Counted from the stretch's first letter, positions 25,449 to 35,303 are shown. The stretch is DNA of 64,000 nucleotides from an uncultured Bacteroidales bacterium (GCA_902776435.1 CACYQB010000011.1:310001-374000), one strand, 5' to 3'. Numbers and translations: made by a program. Notes: a model not told the origin generated them from the sequence alone.

Positions 25449-26507
25449 ATGAAACATATCAAGATACGAAATTTGGGCCCAATCAAAGAGGCTGATATTG
25501 AATTGAAGCGAATCAATGTAATCATTGGTCCGCAGAGTTCAGGTAAAAGTTGTGTCCTGAAAACCGCTTGTTATTGTACCTGGGTAGAGAAGCGTATTGA
25601 ACTGACTCAGTCAGCAGATTTCTTTGCGAAAGACGGTAACTTCACAAAGGAATTTGAGCGTTTTCACAAGTTGAAAGGATATATCAAACCTGATACCTTT
25701 ATCAGCTATGAGTCTGAATTCATGTCTTTTTCATTTGATAATGCTTCAAACAAATTCAATTTTAAGTGGAAAGAAGGCAGATGGGACTACCATCGCTCCA
25801 AAGTGACATATATCCCCGCCGAGCGCAATCTTGTTGCAGCTATTCCAAACTGGTTCCAAGTCAAATTTGCTGATGACAATATTCGTGACTTTATGGCAGA
25901 TTGGGAATCTGCCCGTCAAGCGACGAAAGAAGATTTAGAGGTTTTAAATCTTGGAGTGTCTTACAGATATGATGCTGCTACAAAGTCTGATAAAGTTCAG
26001 GTATCCGAAGGCGTTACACTTGACTTTACCAATACATCAAGTGGTTTACAGTCAGTCATTCCGTTGTTTATACACCTTAGTCATATCACTAACATTAGGC
26101 ACTCAAGGATAGAGAGTTTTGCAAATTTACAAGAACAAGGAGTTTTGTTAGCGAAATTGGATGAGGAGGATAAGAAAGATGTCTTTACGAACTATGTTCA
26201 TACTCATCATTGTGATATCTTTTTGGAAGAGCCTGAAGCTAATCTTTTTCCTCCGACCCAGGCAAACCTTGTGGAATGGCTGTTGACTAAGACTGAGGGC
26301 AAACATCCCAATAGTCTTTTTATTGCTACTCATAGTCCATATATTTTAAATGCCTTTATTGAGAAGCAAGAGATTGATATGACTTTGTTGTACACCAAAA
26401 CTACTGATGATGGTTTTATGACAGTAAAGAGCGCCATAGAAGAAGATATTCAGGCTATATATGACTTTGGTGTAGATGCATTCTTTAACATAGAGACCTT
26501 AGGCTGA
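25449..26507 (+). CDS. ABC-type ATPase (AAA_15/AAA_21-like), first gene of a defence-like pair
   Basis: 352 aa, starting MKHIKIRNLGPIKEADIELK. Walker A is IIGPQSSGKS; a signature-like SSGLQSVIP and Walker B CDIFLEEPEANLFP follow, then SLFIATHSPYIL with the switch histidine. This is the SMC-like/RecF-like ATPase group used in OLD, PARIS, Septu and AbiEii-type systems. It carries no nuclease domain of its own; the next gene, one base away, supplies a candidate TOPRIM-like effector. A two-gene ATPase-effector defence unit is the most natural reading. Confidence 0.82.
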   Translation: MKHIKIRNLGPIKEADIELKRINVIIGPQSSGKSCVLKTACYCTWVEKRIELTQSADFFAKDGNFTKEFERFHKLKGYIKPDTFISYESEFMSFSFDNASNKFNFKWKEGRWDYHRSKVTYIPAERNLVAAIPNWFQVKFADDNIRDFMADWESARQATKEDLEVLNLGVSYRYDAATKSDKVQVSEGVTLDFTNTSSGLQSVIPLFIHLSHITNIRHSRIESFANLQEQGVLLAKLDEEDKKDVFTNYVHTHHCDIFLEEPEANLFPPTQANLVEWLLTKTEGKHPNSLFIATHSPYILNAFIEKQEIDMTLLYTKTTDDGFMTVKSAIEEDIQAIYDFGVDAFFNIETLG

Positions 26508-26508
26508 T

Positions 26509-27051
26509 ATGAAAATGAAAGACTGGCATGTAGTCCCAGAATGCTACATTGACACAAGCCTTACTGAATTTCTGCTAAATTCATCTGGTGTAAACCATAA
26601 AAAAGGCTGTAATGAAGTAGCTAGAAGCATGAAGGAGACAAATCTAAAGGATCAGTTCTCTATCGGCATCATTGATAACGACAAGCGCAAGCCCTCGTAT
26701 GTGAATGAGTTTATAGAAATTGCTAATACAAAGCATATCTCACTACTTAAACACAGGGATCGTCCTCACTACTTGGTCATGGTAAGCCCAGCTATGGACC
26801 GTTTCATATTGGATTGCTCAGCTGAATTAGGCGTTCATCTTGAAGAGTATGGTCTTCCTACTAGATTGGAAGAGTTTATAAAAGTCACAAAAGATGTCAA
26901 AGCCAAGAAAGATCCTCGTTTTAAATCCCTTTTTGGAGCATTGATCAAAGCGGAAGAGATGAATAAGCTTTACTCCGCATTAAATTATCTGAACGAGAAT
27001 CAATATAGATCTGATACAGCGGAACTACAAAAGATATTTGAAAACAAGTGA
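26509..27051 (+). CDS. Putative TOPRIM-like effector paired with the ATPase
   Basis: 180 aa. An acidic residue in HVVPECYIDTSLTEFLL and a D-x-D in FSIGIIDNDKRKP stand in the order expected for a TOPRIM fold (Glu, then DxD). The rest is helical with a LVMVSPAMDRFIL segment. It begins one base after the ATPase stop. PARIS (AriA/AriB) and OLD-like systems pair the same two activities. I infer the TOPRIM fold from few residues, so this remains uncertain. Confidence 0.55.
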   Translation: MKMKDWHVVPECYIDTSLTEFLLNSSGVNHKKGCNEVARSMKETNLKDQFSIGIIDNDKRKPSYVNEFIEIANTKHISLLKHRDRPHYLVMVSPAMDRFILDCSAELGVHLEEYGLPTRLEEFIKVTKDVKAKKDPRFKSLFGALIKAEEMNKLYSALNYLNENQYRSDTAELQKIFENK

Positions 27052-27076
27052 TACATATAACGTTTTCTACTAGTAA

Positions 27077-27106
27077 AATAAGCATGTTTCAACGTGCTTA
27101 TTTTTT
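27077..27106 (+). terminator. Rho-independent terminator
   Basis: AATAAGCATG, loop TTTCAA, CGTGCTTATT, followed by TTTT: a 10-bp stem with one G-T pair. It ends the ATPase/TOPRIM-like transcript 26 bases after the stop codon. Confidence 0.8.
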
Positions 27107-27887
27107 ATTTACCCTTTATTCACCCGAATGACAATTTCAAAAATGAAACTGAAATTCGGCCAAAAAACCTCTTTAAAAATCAGCGAAAACGGAGCTTTTT
27201 TATTGAATTTCGCTGAGTTTTCAAATCAAAAAATGTGCTTTTATTTTTCTGAGAACGGGGTAAATTAGGTTGTTCCAGAAAAATAAAACGATATTTTGCT
27301 TATGAATCTCGACGGTGTTTTGGCTTGAATTCCTAGCATATAATCATCATATCAGGTATTAAAGAGGGAAAAAGAAAACAGGCTTATATCCACCTCTTCG
27401 GTGGGTATATAACCTGTAATCCTCCTTGACTCTCTATACAGAAATCAGGTCGCACGAGTGGCAATTTGAAAACTGCTAGATTCTAACGTCAAGATGTGAT
27501 CAAAAGCGCATCAACTCTTCGCTGAGGGCTATGATCACGGTATGATATATAGTCATGGCCCAAATAAAGCCGCCTCCTTTTATGTGATCTGGGCGGCACA
27601 TGAATGGACCATGTGTTATATTCTTGTATATAAGGGATTTATGCCACTCTTGGACGGCATCTTTTAGTACCCTTTAAGTCTAATAACATCTTCCCCAAAA
27701 ATCACTGAAATGGACATCGTACAAGTGTCTATAAATCAATGCACTGTACTACAATCCACTACAGTTCACTACAGTTCACTACAAGCTATGGTCACCCGAA
27801 TTTGCGGCTGTAATTTTGCCAGTGCTAAGGGCGAACGAGCATCTTAAACAATGCACGTGAAACCATAGCAGAAGTGTTACAGCCGAG
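27107..27887. other. Long structured noncoding region, candidate origin/control region
   Basis: About 780 bases with no gene. It contains several inverted repeats, including a long interrupted hairpin at 27379-27416 (CAGG, TTATAT, CCACC and complements), a GCCGCC/GGGCGGC hairpin near 27569-27596, and iteron-like direct repeats at 27741-27785. It lies directly upstream of the ParB-like, helicase and primase-like genes. This is the part of the element I would expect to hold a replication or transfer origin. Confidence 0.45.
27741..27785. repeat. Iteron-like direct repeats
   Basis: Short repeats CACTACAGTT are arranged in tandem: CACTGTACTACAAT, CCACTACAGTT, CACTACAGTT, CACTACAAG. The 10-base period (one helical turn) and the position about 100 bases upstream of the ParB-like gene fit binding sites for a replication or partition protein. 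Confidence 0.6.
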
Positions 27888-27938
27888 TTGAAGCATTTCA
27901 CAATATACATTATTAATCAACAACAAAAAATTGAAGAA

Positions 27939-29132
27939 ATGAAGAATTCTATTGATCCGGCTCCTGAGAGCCACAGTGTAAACGAGACTGAGCAGAACAT
28001 TAACGCTCAGGAAACAAAAAACTCAAACAACGAAGTTATGAAAGAGAAGAATGCTGTACAGGTATCGACTCCGAATGACATCCCTACTGCTCTGGATGCA
28101 AATGAGCAGGCCACCACAGCGGGCAGTCCTGTGGATAAAATCGCTAACCAGGCCAGTGTTATTCCCATCGGTCTTGACCCACGCAGAATCTACACATGGG
28201 ACGAGCTCTCTTCTCATGGATTCAAGAAAGCCGGCCTGAGAAATAACCGCGAAGTCAACGACAAGGTTGTTAAGAAAAAAATGATGTCCATCAAGCGTAG
28301 CAATGGTATCATTAGTCCGATCTTGGTCGTATCCGCAAGAGCCTGTTTAGAGCAAGGTCTTGAGGTCGTGGACGAGAACGGCAATCAACTTTCACTCGAC
28401 GATCCCGATATAGACAGTTATCTCGTCATCATCGATGGTCAACACCGAGATGACGCAGTTACGCGCCTCAATCTGGAACGCAAGCCCGATGAGCGTCCTT
28501 ACGACCTTCCTGTTATCTTTCCTCAGATCGAGCGCCCCAAAGTCCTCACCATGTTAGGGGAGTCCAACATCTCGACTCGCCCTTGGAAGGGTACTGATTA
28601 CCTGGTATCCCTCCTGAATAGCAGCAACCTTCCTGGGGTCAACAAGGAAGTAACCGAGACTCTTGAGCTCGTAAAAAAATACACCACAGAGGGTTGCTCT
28701 GAAATCGCAGCTTGGGGCTATGCCACCGGAACATACAAACGTCAACCCACGGCTAACCGCCTCTATAAGGCACAGAGTGATGTTGAGACTAGAAATAGAC
28801 TCACCGAGGGGAGCAACAAGTATGGTCGCGAAATCTACGAGACACTCAAGTCTGCAGGAGTCGATTCCAGGATGATCGGCTCAAAGGAGGTATCTAAGTA
28901 TCTTATTGAAAAGATGCATAGCCTTTTAGCTGATGGTACAACGACCTTGGAGGATGCCGCTAATGTCATCACAAAGTTTATCGGCTCCCTCACACAAGGC
29001 GAGGTTACAGCTATTAATCAGTCAGCTGGTAAGACTGAGGATGTGGACGGCGTTCCTCATAAGTTCTCTCGCTATGACGTGGCTCGTTCAAAAATCCACC
29101 AACTCTTTGAGGAATACCAAAGCAAAGAGTAA
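27939..29132 (+). CDS. ParB/Srx-fold protein of the element
   Basis: 397 aa from the ATG at 27939 (a TTG at 27888 would add 17 residues). After a low-complexity, Asn/Gln-rich N-terminal 60 residues comes the ParB-like core: SPILVVSA, then LVIIDGQHRDDAVTRL, the G-x-H-R box region of ParB/Srx proteins. A helical C-terminus follows (to KIHQLFEEYQSKE). It could act in partition, replication control or transcription of the element. Iterons lie upstream and a strong terminator directly after. Confidence 0.75.
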   Translation: MKNSIDPAPESHSVNETEQNINAQETKNSNNEVMKEKNAVQVSTPNDIPTALDANEQATTAGSPVDKIANQASVIPIGLDPRRIYTWDELSSHGFKKAGLRNNREVNDKVVKKKMMSIKRSNGIISPILVVSARACLEQGLEVVDENGNQLSLDDPDIDSYLVIIDGQHRDDAVTRLNLERKPDERPYDLPVIFPQIERPKVLTMLGESNISTRPWKGTDYLVSLLNSSNLPGVNKEVTETLELVKKYTTEGCSEIAAWGYATGTYKRQPTANRLYKAQSDVETRNRLTEGSNKYGREIYETLKSAGVDSRMIGSKEVSKYLIEKMHSLLADGTTTLEDAANVITKFIGSLTQGEVTAINQSAGKTEDVDGVPHKFSRYDVARSKIHQLFEEYQSKE

Positions 29133-29141
29133 TCTCTAATT

Positions 29142-29174
29142 ATCCCGCTCTGCGGCGTATCTGCGGAGCGGGAT
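29142..29174 (+). terminator. Rho-independent terminator
   Basis: ATCCCGCTCTGC pairs with GCGGAGCGGGAT (one G-T pair), 9-base loop, then TTTTTCTTCT. It ends the ParB-like gene and separates it from the helicase gene. Confidence 0.85.
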
Positions 29175-29228
29175 TTTTCTTCTGCTCAATCTTGTGTTAT
29201 ATCGTTAATTTAAACATATTATTTCACA

Positions 29229-30872
29229 ATGCATTCTCATCAACAACCGATAAAGCTTATCGAAACCAGAGGAAAACCGATGATGCAGTTCCTTAATTGC
29301 AGCATTGACTTTCCCCAGAGCAATGGGCTATATTTTGTCTCTTCAGGTTGCGGGGCAGGCAAAACGACAATCATAGCAGAAATCGCCCAGAGATATAGAA
29401 GTGACGGTGTTCTTATTGTTGTCCCCACTATAGATGCGGCTGAAGACTTGAGGTCCCAACTCCAACCGATAGGCACCTATATTCTTCATAGCGGCGAGTT
29501 ATCTAGTGACAGACTTCTCAACTACCGTAACGACCCAGAATCATTACGTAATTTTGATGTCCTGGTTATCACATCAGCACGGTTTCAGTTAGATCCTATA
29601 CCTTTATTTACCGCTTACCGTAACGGTTGTAGAGGATTGATACTCGTGGATGAATTGATAAATTTCTATCCAGAACAGCCTGTGGACCCGATAGAGCTGA
29701 AGAACGTATTAACCTATATTGATGACCAGCCCGGGATAAATGGAAAACTAATCGATCCAGAAAACAAGTTATACCAACACATTTATCAGGATATGGTCAT
29801 GATGAACGCAGCATACAAGTGTAGTGGGTTGAATCTGATGAAACTGGGTAATAAGCTCGAGAAATACAAGCTGAATTATCTGTTTTCTCAAATTCGACAG
29901 AACAACAGCTTTAAATTGGCTAAAGTAAACTTGGATTCACTCAAGGGCAATTCGCGTGTTGTTCTTTTTGACGGAACAATCGATTGTTTGGCCAGTAGCA
30001 CCGATTCAAGAATTCTCCCCATTACAGGTTCAAAATACAGCAGTGATATCTCCTTCACTGAATTTCCGCTTCCATTCACCAGAAAGAGTTTAACAGGGTG
30101 GAACAAAAGCGAGGTATCTAAGTATCTCAAAGGCCTGGTGGAAATTGTAAAAAAAGAATCTCAACAAGGTCGCGTTCTGATTATTACCTGGATGAGCTTG
30201 TATCTCCAGCGGACAAGCATTGATGAACTGGAAGCAGACAAGAAGCCGGAAAGCGATTTTTGTAAGTTGCTGAGCGATTATCTTGCTTCTGATGCTGGAA
30301 TAAATCAAGATAAATTCAGCGTTATCTATCGTGGGAGTGGCCATGACAGGGGAACAAATGAATTCAGAGATTATACTACGGTCGTTTTCTTCGGAGAATG
30401 GAATATTCCTGAGAATATTGTCAACGACATCAATCACATGTTCGGGCTCAATTGCGACTATGAGCAGTATATGGAATCACTGCTTATTCAGACTATATGC
30501 AGGCTAAGGATCAGGCAGCACAAAGGATTACCTATCAGAGTGTACTATACTGATGATTTGAGAAAGGACAGAATTTATAAAGTTCAAGAATACTTCAGAT
30601 CAAACTCACTGTCAACATGTACTATCAGTGGGGTACCTAAGCCTATCGTAGCGAAGAAAAAGCCGGAAAAGAAATACATCATGGATTTGGTTGCTCTTTA
30701 TTCATACGACAGTAAGATTAGAGATGCTATAGAAAGTAACTTACCCTATAACATCACTATCTCGCTTGATGAATTATATAATATCATACCAAGGGACAGA
30801 AAAGCAAAATCGCGCTACGATAATCTAATAAACTATCTCTCTCATTATCAGATTAAGTTAACTGTTTTATAA
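29229..30872 (+). CDS. SF2-type DEAD-like helicase of the element
   Basis: 547 aa. Walker A is SSGCGAGKTTII, motif II is LILVDELINF, and motif VI is QTICRLRIRQ; VLFDGTIDCLASS is the usual motif III/IV region. No other domains are seen. It sits between the ParB-like and VirE-like genes and probably unwinds DNA for element replication. An alternative is an RNA-helicase-like regulator, but the neighbours favour replication. Confidence 0.75.
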   Translation: MHSHQQPIKLIETRGKPMMQFLNCSIDFPQSNGLYFVSSGCGAGKTTIIAEIAQRYRSDGVLIVVPTIDAAEDLRSQLQPIGTYILHSGELSSDRLLNYRNDPESLRNFDVLVITSARFQLDPIPLFTAYRNGCRGLILVDELINFYPEQPVDPIELKNVLTYIDDQPGINGKLIDPENKLYQHIYQDMVMMNAAYKCSGLNLMKLGNKLEKYKLNYLFSQIRQNNSFKLAKVNLDSLKGNSRVVLFDGTIDCLASSTDSRILPITGSKYSSDISFTEFPLPFTRKSLTGWNKSEVSKYLKGLVEIVKKESQQGRVLIITWMSLYLQRTSIDELEADKKPESDFCKLLSDYLASDAGINQDKFSVIYRGSGHDRGTNEFRDYTTVVFFGEWNIPENIVNDINHMFGLNCDYEQYMESLLIQTICRLRIRQHKGLPIRVYYTDDLRKDRIYKVQEYFRSNSLSTCTISGVPKPIVAKKKPEKKYIMDLVALYSYDSKIRDAIESNLPYNITISLDELYNIIPRDRKAKSRYDNLINYLSHYQIKLTVL

Positions 30873-30990
30873 GAATATAACATTTGGCAATAGCTAACTT
30901 GCTGAACCAAAAATATTTACCACCCTATATAGGGATATGAAATGATAAAAATAAATGGTCATTAGTTGTACTTTTTAAAAACATAATAAT

Positions 30991-31884
30991 ATGGTAAAGA
31001 TGGATATTGTTGTAAGCTTGTTTTCTAACATCAAAGCCGTAAACTATCCCAGCCACGTATCTTTGATGGAATTACTGGGAAAAATTGGCGACTGTGATAG
31101 GTCAATTAAAAGACTTGTTGATGTTATCTCGAAAGAAGAAAACAAATCTAAAAGAAACGAGCTGAAGCAGAAGCTCTTACCGGTATTCTGCCCGAATGGA
31201 ACTTTTGAAAAGCGAGACGATGATGCTTTAATTGAAATGTCTGGAGTTGTCTGTATCGATCTGGACGACGTGGCCGACCTACAAGGTGAGAAAAATAGAC
31301 TTAAAACATTTCCATGTGTGCTGTCCATTTTCAAATCACCGTCCCAAAATGGATTAAAGGTTTTAGTGCTTCATGACCTCATTGACCCTATGCGATTCCA
31401 TGATATGTATTCTTATTTGGGTGAAAGATTGGGGCTCACAGGGCGGACGGATCTGATTTTTGATACCAGTTGCGGACATGTATCCAGAGCTTGCTTCATG
31501 AGTGTGGACAAGGATATTTATATCAATGATAGCGCTGTCGCTTATCATGTGGACATAGATACACTTCCTCTATTCACGTCCAAACTAGAAAAAAAGCATA
31601 GGAAAAGCCAGGGTAGTTCGAGTAATGTCTCTGTGCTTACCGATAGCGTAGAAATTCGGAAAAAAGTCCTTGAAGAACATGAATTGTTCGAAAAATACTT
31701 CTCAATGCAGAAGGGGAACCGGAACTGTAACCTTTTCATCTTAGCTTCATTCTTTAAAGACAGCGGAATCCCAGAACAATTTGCTGAAGACTATCTAGTA
31801 ATATACTATCAAGACAATGCAAACGGATTTACTGCTGAAGAAATAAAGAAAACAGTGCAATCAGCATATAGTACTAACATTTAA
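30991..31884 (+). CDS. VirE-N/BT4734-like (primase-related) protein
   Basis: 297 aa. The segment SGVVCIDLDDVADLQGEKNRL and the following SIFKSPSQNGLKVLVLHD match the BT4734-like/VirE_N domain (PF08800), considered a relative of archaeo-eukaryotic primases, with the D-x-D as the metal site. The C-terminal GNRNCNLFILASFF region is the same module that survives in the scars at 17284 and 25223, although those have a different sequence (FLPTGYD). It is likely involved in initiating element replication. Confidence 0.75.
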   Translation: MVKMDIVVSLFSNIKAVNYPSHVSLMELLGKIGDCDRSIKRLVDVISKEENKSKRNELKQKLLPVFCPNGTFEKRDDDALIEMSGVVCIDLDDVADLQGEKNRLKTFPCVLSIFKSPSQNGLKVLVLHDLIDPMRFHDMYSYLGERLGLTGRTDLIFDTSCGHVSRACFMSVDKDIYINDSAVAYHVDIDTLPLFTSKLEKKHRKSQGSSSNVSVLTDSVEIRKKVLEEHELFEKYFSMQKGNRNCNLFILASFFKDSGIPEQFAEDYLVIYYQDNANGFTAEEIKKTVQSAYSTNI

Positions 31885-31895
31885 AAAGATTTATT

Positions 31896-32330
31896 ATGGA
31901 GAAAAAAACAATTATTTGGACAAATACTTTTGAATCATTTGCTGGAGAAATCAGTTTCTCAATCGAGCAGAAAGGAAAGCAAAGGTTTCTAGTTATTAGT
32001 CAAAGAAAAGCAGAAATAGAAGGCGATCCAGAATCCCGCTTTATAATCATTAAGCCTGATGAGTTGGATGGTTTCATGAAATTGCTTTATAACAGCATTA
32101 AAAAGGATGTTGAGATTGCCGCCCAACAATCAAAGATATCAAGTGAATATCTGAAAAAAATGAAAGAAAAGTATGGTCAGAATTCTCATGAAAGGTGGAG
32201 CAAAGAGGAAGAAGATCTTGTCTCTTCCCTATATAAAAAGGGCGTCCCTATTAGCAAGATATCAAAACAGGTACAACGAAGTGATGGCGGTGTAATAGCT
32301 CGACTCAAAAAACTTGGGTTTAGCCTTTAG
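31896..32330 (+). CDS. PUR-like nucleic-acid-binding protein with SANT/Myb-like tail
   Basis: 144 aa. The first 75 residues (FAGEISFSIEQKGKQRFLVI, then DELDGFMKLLYN) look like a single PUR repeat, as in Bacteroidetes DUF3276 proteins. The last 45 (RWSKEEEDLVSSLYKKGVPI, then VIARLKKLG) resemble a Myb/SANT DNA-binding motif. It lies 11 bases after the VirE-like gene. A single-strand or replication-associated binding role is inferred. Confidence 0.6.
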   Translation: MEKKTIIWTNTFESFAGEISFSIEQKGKQRFLVISQRKAEIEGDPESRFIIIKPDELDGFMKLLYNSIKKDVEIAAQQSKISSEYLKKMKEKYGQNSHERWSKEEEDLVSSLYKKGVPISKISKQVQRSDGGVIARLKKLGFSL

Positions 32331-32377
32331 AATAAAAATTTTGGTTTGGTTGTGACCGTTTCGTACGGACACAAATA

Positions 32378-32406
32378 TCCCCTGGAACTTGGCTTGCTCC
32401 AGGGGA
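32378..32406. terminator. Bidirectional terminator
   Basis: TCCCCTGGA, 11-base loop, TCCAGGGGA lies between the convergent PUR-like gene and the left tyrosine recombinase. The tails are only moderately T-rich on either side. Confidence 0.65.
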
Positions 32407-32417
32407 ATTATTGTCAC

Positions 32418-35156
32418 CTATAATCCACGATGTTCCTTTATTGTAAAAACATCAGGATAAAGTTTGCTGAGTTTTACCCTAAAATCTTGAGGAGCACTAT
32501 CTGCATAGGTTCTAATCATTGAAATATCGCTCGGGAACTTTGGCCCCTCGAAGAATTCTGGAACCTTCTTGTATTTTCCACTAACTCTTATTGTAGAATA
32601 CAGTATTATATATGCTAATTCATTCAATTTATCCGGGTTCCAAGGAATTTTCTCCAGTTCTCCTTGAGGACGGCATTTCCCTGTGAATCTATAAACCAGT
32701 AACTGCTTAACCGCGTCATCATCATCTATACAACTCGAAAGAGCTAGATAGTTAACAAACTCCTTAAACACATCATCTCCACGTTTGACTATTCCTGTAT
32801 TAAGACTCGGTAGCAACTCTTTCGTTTTCATATCGCTAAAATTCGATTCCGAGTTAAAAATTTCAAGATCCAGAAATGCCACATCTGGCTTTTCCTTAAT
32901 TATTCTTTTGCTGCAGCTTTCTTCTGGTAGTTGTTGTGTATCAGATTGCAAGTTCTCTTGGGATTTAAAAACATTATATGCAGTCTTTAGCTCTGGATAA
33001 TTATCAATGAGACGTAATAACTTATTGTATATTTTTATCTCTTTCGGATAAGCACGTTTCTTGAGTTGCCCAATAAGACTGAAACCATTGTCTATCATCT
33101 GCAAATAATGTTCACTTTGGTCAGATGACACTAAAGAAAATATATCAATATCTATATTTCCAAATGGATTTTGGGATGAGAAAAAATCTTGAACTTGTAC
33201 TATTTTTTCATTTGGCTTTCCTGTTAGCTCTAACGGCTTCTCCAGCTTCTGTTTCATCTGATTGACAAAGTCCACAAGATACGCAAATTTGATTATCTCG
33301 TACGTTTCTCTATCATACGATTCGATTGTGTTTGCAAATAAATCCACATTACCAGAGACAATGGACTTGTATAATGCAACCTTCACTTCTTGTGGACAAT
33401 TCGTGTTTTGAATCATAGCCTCTAATCTCAAGGGTGGAAATTTGCATAATTCCCTATAAACTAATCTCCAATCAGGGATGCGAATTAAAGAATAGCTATT
33501 CGCGCTTTCGGAAAAACGATCAACAAAGGGTCTATTATAGAGAGCATACAAAATAGCCTCAATAATTGGGGCCAAAACAGCCATAGCTGGGATGCTTATT
33601 TTGATTGTGGAATGAGCTGACAGCATTAGCTTTATGGCCGGATTCTCTTCGCATATTTCATTACGGAATCCATCTAGTTTATTTATTAAACCTTTTCCAA
33701 ATTGATTCTCTTTAGAGTAACCAATAAGAGCTGCTAGGAAATTAATCTTTACTAAATCTATAGAATCCTCACTGGATTGTGGCGCATTGTCCAAATCGTC
33801 TTCACAAAACTGTTTAAAATCATACCATAATTCAATTGTTTCCTCTTCCGATTTTGGACAAGAGTCCTCAATCATTTCTAAAAAATCATTATATTCATAA
33901 TCTAGGCGTTCTTTTATTTGATCTATCTTCGATGTATCAATCCCACTCCAAAACTCTACTAGTGCTTGAGCGGATTCTGTTGCATTCTCAAGCCCTTTAA
34001 TATAGCTATCAGGATTAAAAGCATCTGTCTGGTTATAATTAGGTAAATCACTTATAAATGGTGATGGTTTTGCCACATTAACAGCAGCGGTATTTTGAGG
34101 GGCAATCGTTGTGGGCGGTAGTTCCTCCATAGGGGCTTCATCGTCGTCAACGTCACTATACAGGTCGGATTCAATAAGGTTAATTTCATCATCTTCTGTG
34201 AGCTGAGCATAGACCCTCTTGATCATTTCATCACTGGCATGTCCGGTCATCTTGCTCAACCGCTCAGTACTCACACCCTTTTTGAGCATATTTGTTATAA
34301 ATGTGCAACGAGCTGCATGGTTGGTAATCTCTTCATACAATGGTCCTCTCACTTCCAATAGTAAAGAATCAACTCTAACAATCTCTCTATCCAGTCCCGC
34401 TTTCTTTACTATTCTTCTAATTGCTTGATTGTATGTGCCATTACCTTTACCGTTAACTCTCTTTTCAAATTTAACTGGGGTTATAAGCTTATGAGAATTA
34501 ACTTTTTCCATCCACATTCTCATTTTAGGTCTCAAAGGAATATGGGCTTTAATATTCTCTTTAATGGTTGAAATTATAATGTACTTATATTTCTTTCCTT
34601 GTTTAACTCGATATTTGCCTGTAAGTATTTTTGCCAAGTCGGAGACCCTTTGCCCACACTCGATTTGAAGTAAGAATATGTCGCGATACTCTTCTTCTAC
34701 AGGGGTTAGTCCCGAACAATTCTCTATTGCAGTTACTTCATTGTCGAGCAGGGGAAAATGCCCCTTTTGGTCCTCTCGACGAGTATCTTCTACTTTCATC
34801 CAATCCACATGATTGGGAACGACTTCTTCGGGTTTTAGCACATTGTTTATCAGACGGGCAATCATGGAGCCACAACGGTTCAGTTGGCCAACACCAAAAT
34901 TCCTCTTTTTACCATCAGTTTTGCTGCGCTCCATCTTATCAATCAGATACTCCTTGTACCGATTCAGTCCTTTCTGGCTAAAGATCTTCATCGTCCTGTC
35001 TCTTGCCGGTAAAGTATCAACAAAACGATAGAACTCGCTCAAGAGAGATTCATTCTGCCGTTTTGTACTTTCTTTTATTGAAGGCTTCATCTTATGATAA
35101 CGCTCTAATGCGTCAGCAATAACCTGTTTGATGTCTTTCTTATCTTTCTTGGCCAT
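32418..35156 (-). CDS. Tyrosine recombinase with an extra ~570-residue C-terminal region
   Basis: 912 aa. The first 340 residues are a tyrosine recombinase: Arg170 in CGQRVSDLAK, Lys199 in TIKENIK, His280-Ala-Ala-Arg283 in NHAARCTF, His306 in TGHASDEM and Tyr316 in KRVYAQL. The first residues align with the second domain of the neighbouring integrase, so the N-terminal arm-binding domain is missing. After a Pro/Thr linker come about 550 residues I do not recognise, mostly helical, without catalytic motifs. It is a close duplicate of the recombinase at 35304. Confidence 0.85.
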   Translation of the reverse strand: MAKKDKKDIKQVIADALERYHKMKPSIKESTKRQNESLLSEFYRFVDTLPARDRTMKIFSQKGLNRYKEYLIDKMERSKTDGKKRNFGVGQLNRCGSMIARLINNVLKPEEVVPNHVDWMKVEDTRREDQKGHFPLLDNEVTAIENCSGLTPVEEEYRDIFLLQIECGQRVSDLAKILTGKYRVKQGKKYKYIIISTIKENIKAHIPLRPKMRMWMEKVNSHKLITPVKFEKRVNGKGNGTYNQAIRRIVKKAGLDREIVRVDSLLLEVRGPLYEEITNHAARCTFITNMLKKGVSTERLSKMTGHASDEMIKRVYAQLTEDDEINLIESDLYSDVDDDEAPMEELPPTTIAPQNTAAVNVAKPSPFISDLPNYNQTDAFNPDSYIKGLENATESAQALVEFWSGIDTSKIDQIKERLDYEYNDFLEMIEDSCPKSEEETIELWYDFKQFCEDDLDNAPQSSEDSIDLVKINFLAALIGYSKENQFGKGLINKLDGFRNEICEENPAIKLMLSAHSTIKISIPAMAVLAPIIEAILYALYNRPFVDRFSESANSYSLIRIPDWRLVYRELCKFPPLRLEAMIQNTNCPQEVKVALYKSIVSGNVDLFANTIESYDRETYEIIKFAYLVDFVNQMKQKLEKPLELTGKPNEKIVQVQDFFSSQNPFGNIDIDIFSLVSSDQSEHYLQMIDNGFSLIGQLKKRAYPKEIKIYNKLLRLIDNYPELKTAYNVFKSQENLQSDTQQLPEESCSKRIIKEKPDVAFLDLEIFNSESNFSDMKTKELLPSLNTGIVKRGDDVFKEFVNYLALSSCIDDDDAVKQLLVYRFTGKCRPQGELEKIPWNPDKLNELAYIILYSTIRVSGKYKKVPEFFEGPKFPSDISMIRTYADSAPQDFRVKLSKLYPDVFTIKEHRGL

Positions 35157-35303
35157 ATCTTGATCGGTTTATTGTTTAAAGGAATAAGCGATGTTGTTGA
35201 TTTTGTTACCGCAAATATAATCAATAAAAAACAAACAACTACTTATTAGCCTAATTAATTGTTCATTGACAATGCCATCGCTTGCACGAGAGGATGGAAT
35301 CAT

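Noticed and set aside
27741-27785. CRISPR array
   Set aside because: Repeats are only about 10 bases and have no unique spacers; no cas genes are present anywhere in the window.
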